This document shows, in pieces, positions 59,958 through 64,000 of a stretch of DNA of 64,000 bases. The translations under genes and the position numbers were made by a program. Below the pieces are notes generated by a model that was given only the letters and a program-made list of their open reading frames with translations, did not search any database and was not told the origin of the DNA. This DNA is from CAIXSE01 sp040769125. Its GTDB lineage: Bacteria; Actinomycetota; Thermoleophilia; UBA2241. The stretch spans positions 434,001 to 498,000 of the forward strand of contig JAXGLO010000001.1 of assembly GCA_040769125.1 (NCBI GenBank). Reading direction: 5' to 3'. Numbering within the stretch: the first letter of the stretch is position 1; each line of letters starts with the position of its first letter.

Positions 59958-60752
59958 CTAGGCGGAGAGGAAGCCGCCGTCCACCGGAATGGCCGCGCCG
60001 TGCACGTACGACGCCAGGTCGGAGGCCAGGAACAGAGCTACGCGGGCCACCTCCTCGGGCCGGCCGTATCTGCCGAGCGGCAGCCGCTGCAGGAAGTCCC
60101 AGCCCGCCTTCACGAGATCGAGCCTCGCCTCGGTGAACACGCGCTTCGCCATCGACTCCGTCCCCGGCGTCCTGATGCCGCCGGGGATGAGGGCGTTTAT
60201 TCGGAACCCCTTGCGCCCGAACTCGCGGGCTAGCGCACGCGTCAGCCCGAGGACCCCCGCCTTGCTGGTGGCGTACGAGACCATCTGGCTCTTGAAGGCG
60301 CTGACGGCTTCGATCGATGACACGTTGATGATCACGCCGCCTCCGGCGCCGCGCGTCCGGATGAACCCCTGGCACATCCAGAAGAGCGACTCCAGGTTGA
60401 CCTGCATGACGCGCTCGAACTGGGGCTCGTCGACTTCGAGGAACTTCCGCATCGGGTAGATCCCAGCGTTGTTGACGAGCGTGTCGATCGGGCCATGGGC
60501 CTGGGACTCGTCCCAGAATGCGTCGACCTCCTCCTTGTTGCCGAGGTCGATGGTGTGGCGGCGCACGGGAGCGCAGCCGCCGCCCTCCAGCTCGCGGCAG
60601 ACGCTCGCCAGGCCCGACTCGTTCACGTCCAGCAGGACGAGCTGAGCGCCGGCATCGGCGAACGCCATGGCCATCGCTCGGCCGATGCCCGCCGACGCGC
60701 CTGAGATGAGCACGCGCCTTCTCGAGAGATCGAGGGATTTCCATACGTCCAC
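59958..60752 (-). CDS. Short-chain dehydrogenase/reductase
   Basis: A 264-residue classical SDR. The cofactor loop is ISGASAGIGRAMA, followed by VNNAGIYP and INVSSIEAVSA with the catalytic Ser, and YATSKAG (Y-x-x-x-K). It ends HGAAIPVDGGFLSA, the usual C-terminal signature. The GTG at 60752 is chosen for GGGGAGC 5 nt upstream. The substrate is unknown. It is divergent from an aldolase-alcohol dehydrogenase operon, which suggests a shared sugar or polyol pathway. Confidence 0.88.
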   Translation of the reverse strand: MDVWKSLDLSRRRVLISGASAGIGRAMAMAFADAGAQLVLLDVNESGLASVCRELEGGGCAPVRRHTIDLGNKEEVDAFWDESQAHGPIDTLVNNAGIYPMRKFLEVDEPQFERVMQVNLESLFWMCQGFIRTRGAGGGVIINVSSIEAVSAFKSQMVSYATSKAGVLGLTRALAREFGRKGFRINALIPGGIRTPGTESMAKRVFTEARLDLVKAGWDFLQRLPLGRYGRPEEVARVALFLASDLASYVHGAAIPVDGGFLSA

Positions 60753-60822
60753 GGCTGCTCCCCTGGCTCCTTCCTGTCTTCCGTTCACGATCCCTGCTAG
60801 AATCAATCTTTACGCGGGCATC

Positions 60823-60900
60823 TATAATACGGCGGCGGGCCGGCGGACACCGTAGGCTCGCCGCCGACCCGCTTGACGCGCTTCCGAGCCGGATTCTAGA
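60823..60900 (+). promoter_or_regulatory. Candidate promoters of the aldolase operon
   Basis: A consensus -10 TATAAT lies at 60823-60828. A second candidate is TTGACG (60873-60878), a 16-bp spacer, and TCTAGA (60895-60900). A GC-rich hairpin (GGCGGCG with CGCCGCC) lies between them. Confidence 0.4.
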
Positions 60901-60968
60901 GTCAGGCGGTGGCCCCTTGCGGCCGTCCCCTGACACTCACGCCCATCGTCCCGAGAGAGGCTTTCCCC

Positions 60969-61850
60969 ATGCCAGAGATCGACACCTCCATTAAGACCAA
61001 GGAGTACTACCTCGACACTCCGCAGGAGAACGACCGCTATTTCCTCAAAGGATCGGCGAACTACGACTGGGGGATGAAGAACCGACTGGCGCGCATCTTC
61101 GACCCCACGAGCGGCAAGACCGTGATGCTGGCCTTCGACCACGGCTACTTTCAGGGTCCCACCACCGGCCTCGAGCGCATCGACGTGACGATTCGCCCGC
61201 TCGCCCCCTACTCCGACGCGCTCATGTGCACGCGTGGGGTGCTGCGCAGCCTTATGAACCCCGAGTCGCCCAATGCCGTCGTGCTGCGCGCCTCCGGTGG
61301 CCCCTCGATCCTCAAGGATCTCTCCGACGAGCGCATCGCCGTCGACGTGGAGGATGCGCTGCGGCTCAACGTGAGCGCGGTGGCTCTGCAGGTCTTCATC
61401 GGCGGCACCTACGAGACGCAGTCGGTGCACAACATGACCAGCATGGTCAATGCCTGCAATCGCTACGGTATCCCGGTGCTGGGCGTGACGGCGGTCGGCA
61501 AGGAGCTCACGCGCGACGCCCGTTACATCGGCCTGGCTACGCGCATTCTCGCCGAGCTCGGCGCGGCGTTCGTCAAGACGTACTACGTGGACGACTTCGA
61601 GACGGTGACGGCCGCCTGCCCCGTGCCGATCGTGATCGCCGGCGGCAAGAAGCTCGAGGAGCTCGAGGCGCTGCAGATGGCGCGCGACGCGATCGACCGC
61701 GGCGCGGCGGGCGTCGACATGGGCCGCAACGTGTTCCAGTCGGACGCGCCGGTGGCCATGATCCAGGCGGTGCGCAAGGTGGTGCACGAGGGCGCCTCGG
61801 CCGAGGAGGGCTACAAGCTCTATCGCGAGCTCAAGAGCGCGGGCGCATGA
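60969..61850 (+). CDS. LsrF-like class I aldolase family protein
   Basis: A 293-residue TIM barrel of the DeoC/FbaB family. MLAFDHGYFQGPTTGLE is the family opening, and the Schiff-base Lys is expected in the strand AFVKTYYVDDFE. VIAGGKKLEE and GAAGVDMGRNVFQ form the phosphate-binding loops. It resembles LsrF, which acts on phosphorylated autoinducer-2, and FbaB-type fructose-bisphosphate aldolases; the two cannot be separated from sequence alone. The ATG at 60969 has AGAGG upstream. It overlaps the alcohol dehydrogenase gene by 4 bp. Confidence 0.85.
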   Translation: MPEIDTSIKTKEYYLDTPQENDRYFLKGSANYDWGMKNRLARIFDPTSGKTVMLAFDHGYFQGPTTGLERIDVTIRPLAPYSDALMCTRGVLRSLMNPESPNAVVLRASGGPSILKDLSDERIAVDVEDALRLNVSAVALQVFIGGTYETQSVHNMTSMVNACNRYGIPVLGVTAVGKELTRDARYIGLATRILAELGAAFVKTYYVDDFETVTAACPVPIVIAGGKKLEELEALQMARDAIDRGAAGVDMGRNVFQSDAPVAMIQAVRKVVHEGASAEEGYKLYRELKSAGA

Positions 61851-62872
61851 ACGTAGGGATGTACTACGGCAACGACGACGTCCGCGTCGAGGAGCAGCCG
61901 CTCCCCGAGGTGGGGCCGGGCGACGTGTTGATCAAGGTCCGGGCCAGCGGTATCTGCGGCTCGGATCTCATGGAGTGGTATCGCATCAAGCGCGCCCCGC
62001 TGGTCCTCGGCCACGAGGTCACCGGCGACGTCGTCGAGGTGGGCGAGGACGTCGCGGGGCTCAAGGTCGGCGATCGGGTTTTCGCCACGCACCACGTGCC
62101 CTGCGGCGAGTGCCTCGAGTGCCTGCGTGGCCACGAGACCGCCTGCCGGACGTTCCAGGAGGTCAACAACTTCACGCCCGGCGGGTTCTCCGAGTACCTG
62201 CGGGTCAGCGGCCGCAGCGTTCGCACCGGGATTCTGCGGCTGCCCGACGAGGTCTCCTACGAAGTGGGCACCTTCGTGGAGCCGCTGGCGACGACGGTGC
62301 GGGCTCTGCGGACGATCGGCCTTCGACCGGGCGACAGCCTGCTGATCTACGGCGCGGGGCTCGCCGGCATCCTCTTCGTGAAGCTCGCCAGGGCGCTCGG
62401 CGTCGGCACGGTCGCCGTCGCCGACATCGACGAGTATCGCCTGGAGATGGCGCGGGCGGCGGGCGTCGATCTTGCGGTCCCCGCCGCTCTCGACGTGCCG
62501 CGCCTCTTCGTCGAGCACGACGGGCGGCTCGCCGACAAGGTGATCATCTGTACCGGCGCGGGCAGCGCCGCCGAGGCGGCCCTGCGGAGCGTCGGCCGCG
62601 GCGGCACCATTCTCTTCTTCGCCGTGGGTCGTCCGGGCGAGACCCTGGCCGTCGACTTCAACCCCTTCTGGCGCAACGACGTCAGCTTGCGCACCTGTTA
62701 CGGGGCGGCGCCGCTCGATAACTGGCAGGCGCTCGAGCTGCTGCGCCGCGGTGTCGTGCAGGTCGACGACATGATCACACACCGCTTCCCGCTCGAGCAG
62801 ATCGGCGAAGCCTTCAGGACGGCCGCACGTCCCAGCGAGTGCCTCAAAGTGCTCGTCGAGCCGGGGCGCTGA
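61847..62872 (+). CDS. Zinc-dependent alcohol (polyol) dehydrogenase, MDR family
   Basis: 341 residues. The catalytic zinc site is GICGSD with GHEVTGDVVEVG. The structural zinc region CGECLECLRGHETAC carries four Cys. The cofactor fold is LLIYGAGLAGILFVKLARALG (G-x-G-x-x-G form altered to GAGLAG), then VADIDEYRLEMA, where Asp suggests NAD. It is like sorbitol or threonine dehydrogenase. It is coupled to the aldolase (ATGA), so the pair probably oxidises a polyol and splits the phosphorylated product. Confidence 0.9.
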   Translation: MNVGMYYGNDDVRVEEQPLPEVGPGDVLIKVRASGICGSDLMEWYRIKRAPLVLGHEVTGDVVEVGEDVAGLKVGDRVFATHHVPCGECLECLRGHETACRTFQEVNNFTPGGFSEYLRVSGRSVRTGILRLPDEVSYEVGTFVEPLATTVRALRTIGLRPGDSLLIYGAGLAGILFVKLARALGVGTVAVADIDEYRLEMARAAGVDLAVPAALDVPRLFVEHDGRLADKVIICTGAGSAAEAALRSVGRGGTILFFAVGRPGETLAVDFNPFWRNDVSLRTCYGAAPLDNWQALELLRRGVVQVDDMITHRFPLEQIGEAFRTAARPSECLKVLVEPGR

Positions 62873-62976
62873 GGAGCGGGCGTCGCGCGATTCCCGGCGG
62901 CCGCCGGTTAATGAGTTGTGTGCGAAGTGAATAGCATGAAAAACAAAGCGGAGATCGCTTGTCATCGGAGGAGCTT

Positions 62977-63393
62977 GTGGGACGCAGGAAGATCCACATC
63001 ACGGAGAGCGACAGAGATAGGCTGGCAGGGCTGATCAACGCGGCCGAGGCCTTCGGCGAGTACGGCCCGGTCGATCTGGCGTCGCTCAGAGAAGAGCTGG
63101 ACAGAGCGGTGATCGTTGCTGCATCCGAGATCCCGGCCAACGTCGTGACCATGAACTCGCGGCTGCTCTTGCGCAACGTGGACACCTCGGAGGAGATGGA
63201 GTGTTCGCTGGTGTTCCCCGAGGACGCCGACATGTCGTCGCGGGCGATCTCGGTACTTGCCCCTGTCGGCATGGCCATCCTGGGGTACGCCGAGGGCGAT
63301 GTGATCGACTGGCCGGTCCCGTCAGGCATTCGCCACTTCATCGTTGAGAGGATCCTGTACCAGCCGGAGGCCGCGGGCGACTACGACCTGTAA
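62977..63393 (+). CDS. rnk: Rnk/GreA C-terminal domain protein (nucleoside diphosphate kinase regulator-like)
   Basis: 138 residues. The short N-terminal coiled segment (RKIHITESDRDRLAGLI) and the FKBP-like C-terminal domain (VVTMNSRLLLRNVDTSEEMECSLVFPEDAD, then ISVLAPVGMAILGYAEGDVIDWPVPSG) match Rnk, which binds RNA polymerase like GreA but without cleavage activity. GTG 62977 is chosen because GGAGGAG (62966-62972) precedes it; a TTG at 62959 lies above that site. Confidence 0.85.
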   Translation: MGRRKIHITESDRDRLAGLINAAEAFGEYGPVDLASLREELDRAVIVAASEIPANVVTMNSRLLLRNVDTSEEMECSLVFPEDADMSSRAISVLAPVGMAILGYAEGDVIDWPVPSGIRHFIVERILYQPEAAGDYDL

Positions 63394-63506
63394 TGCCGGT
63401 CGGCTTCGCGGTGCGACGTATCCGGGGTGTATGCGAGCTTGCCGCCGAGCCGGCAGCTTGTTGAGCGCCTCCCTGCGGTGAACGCAGTGACTGCCGTCCC
63501 GGCCGC

Positions 63507-64000
63507 CTACCCGAGGGCCACGTCGAGAGTCATCATGACCGCGAAGCCGACTATGGCGGCCATCGTCGCGAGATCGGAGTGGTGGCCGCGCTGCGACTCC
63601 GGAATGAGCTCCTCGACGACGACGAAGATCATAGCGCCGGCGGCGAAGGCGAGAGCGTAGGGCAGTAGCGCCGCGACGTGCACGACCGCGGCTGCTCCCA
63701 CTACAGCCGCCGCCGGCTCCACGGCTCCCGAGATCTGGCCGTACCAGAAGCTGCGCCATCGTGAGAGCCCCTCCCGCCGCAGCGGCATCGATACCGCTGT
63801 GCCCTCGGGGAAGTTCTGGATACCGATGCCGATGGCGAGAGCGATGGCGGCTCCCAGGCTGGCGGCGGGGGCGCCGGCCGCTGCCGCGCCGAAGGCGACG
63901 CCGATCGCCAGCCCCTCCGGGATGTTGTGGATGGTAATGGCCAGTACGAGGAGGATGCTGCGCTGGAGCTGCGTCTTGGGGCCCTCCGCCTCGGTGATGG
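63507..64000 (-). CDS. ZIP-family metal transporter (partial, 5' end outside window)
   Basis: The frame is open at the right edge and stops at TAG 63507. The visible 164 residues include TM4 with the metal-site motif HNIPEGLAIG, TM5 with QNFPEGTAVS, and later VVVEELIPES, all hallmarks of the GufA/ZIP group that moves zinc or iron into the cytoplasm. The N-terminal membrane segments are missing. Confidence 0.9.
   Translation of the reverse strand, partial: ITEAEGPKTQLQRSILLVLAITIHNIPEGLAIGVAFGAAAAGAPAASLGAAIALAIGIGIQNFPEGTAVSMPLRREGLSRWRSFWYGQISGAVEPAAAVVGAAAVVHVAALLPYALAFAAGAMIFVVVEELIPESQRGHHSDLATMAAIVGFAVMMTLDVALG

Overview
The window reads as chromosomal DNA of a GC-rich bacterium, most likely a deep-branching, probably anaerobic or microaerophilic member of the Actinomycetota. 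The evidence is strong third-position GC bias, many GTG starts, several promoters lying only 5-9 nt upstream of start codons (leaderless mRNAs), a selenocysteine-containing formate dehydrogenase, rubrerythrin, a DUF2207 protein, SpoIID/LytB and NlpC/P60 wall proteins, and a PstSCAB-PhoU operon with an actinobacterial style of gene order. The phylum call is inference; no rRNA is present to settle it.

Layout. 1-4289 (minus): a single-chain ISP-like restriction-modification protein coupled by a 4-bp overlap to an AlbA_2/Schlafen-type partner that runs off the left edge. 4290-4657: intergenic region with three related palindromes and the formate dehydrogenase terminator. 4658-8971 (minus): one selenoprotein formate dehydrogenase read through an in-frame TGA, fused to a ferredoxin and GltD-like flavin module. 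9-15 kb: DUF2207 protein, rubrerythrin, a cysteine-less peroxiredoxin-like protein, a small ABM-like protein hit by an intact IS481-like element (8-bp target duplication), and a HAD phosphatase. 15-22 kb: phosphate regulon (response regulator, sensor kinase, pstSCAB, phoU) with PHO-box-like repeats. 22-25 kb: SpoIID and NlpC/P60 cell-wall proteins. 25-29 kb (minus): dTDP-rhamnose operon headed by a leaderless small gene. 29-32.7 kb: two exported or membrane proteins of unknown role, a 43-residue zinc-ribbon protein and a ROK kinase.

33-55.5 kb is an accessory defence island and the main object of interest. A STAND NTPase with a very recently expanded TPR array is followed by a ClpA/B-like ATPase whose second AAA domain is degenerate, a MazF/PemK-like protein, two proteins of unknown function and Cas6. 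The last four of these genes overlap their neighbours by 4 bp. Facing this operon are cas1 and a single gene that fuses Cas2 to a group II intron-like reverse transcriptase. Next comes a 12-repeat CRISPR array, then a fully 4-bp-overlapping operon: an HD-less Cas10-like protein with an AGDEF palm motif, a Csx10-like RAMP protein, a 1118-residue protein with at least three RAMP domains, a soluble protein that shares a motif with the next gene, and a CorA-like membrane protein. This looks like a divergent type III (III-D-like) CRISPR system. It combines possible RNA-derived spacer acquisition (Cas2-RT), a largely fused backbone, a possible nucleotide second messenger and a membrane effector, and it is physically tied to a STAND/Clp conflict module. 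A gutted IS3-type transposase remnant marks the right border.

56-64 kb: M15 peptidase and MFS transporter pair, Mug-type glycosylase, SAM methyltransferase flanked by identical 39-bp repeats, a short-chain dehydrogenase, an LsrF-like aldolase with a zinc alcohol dehydrogenase, an Rnk/GreA-like factor, and a ZIP metal transporter cut by the right edge.
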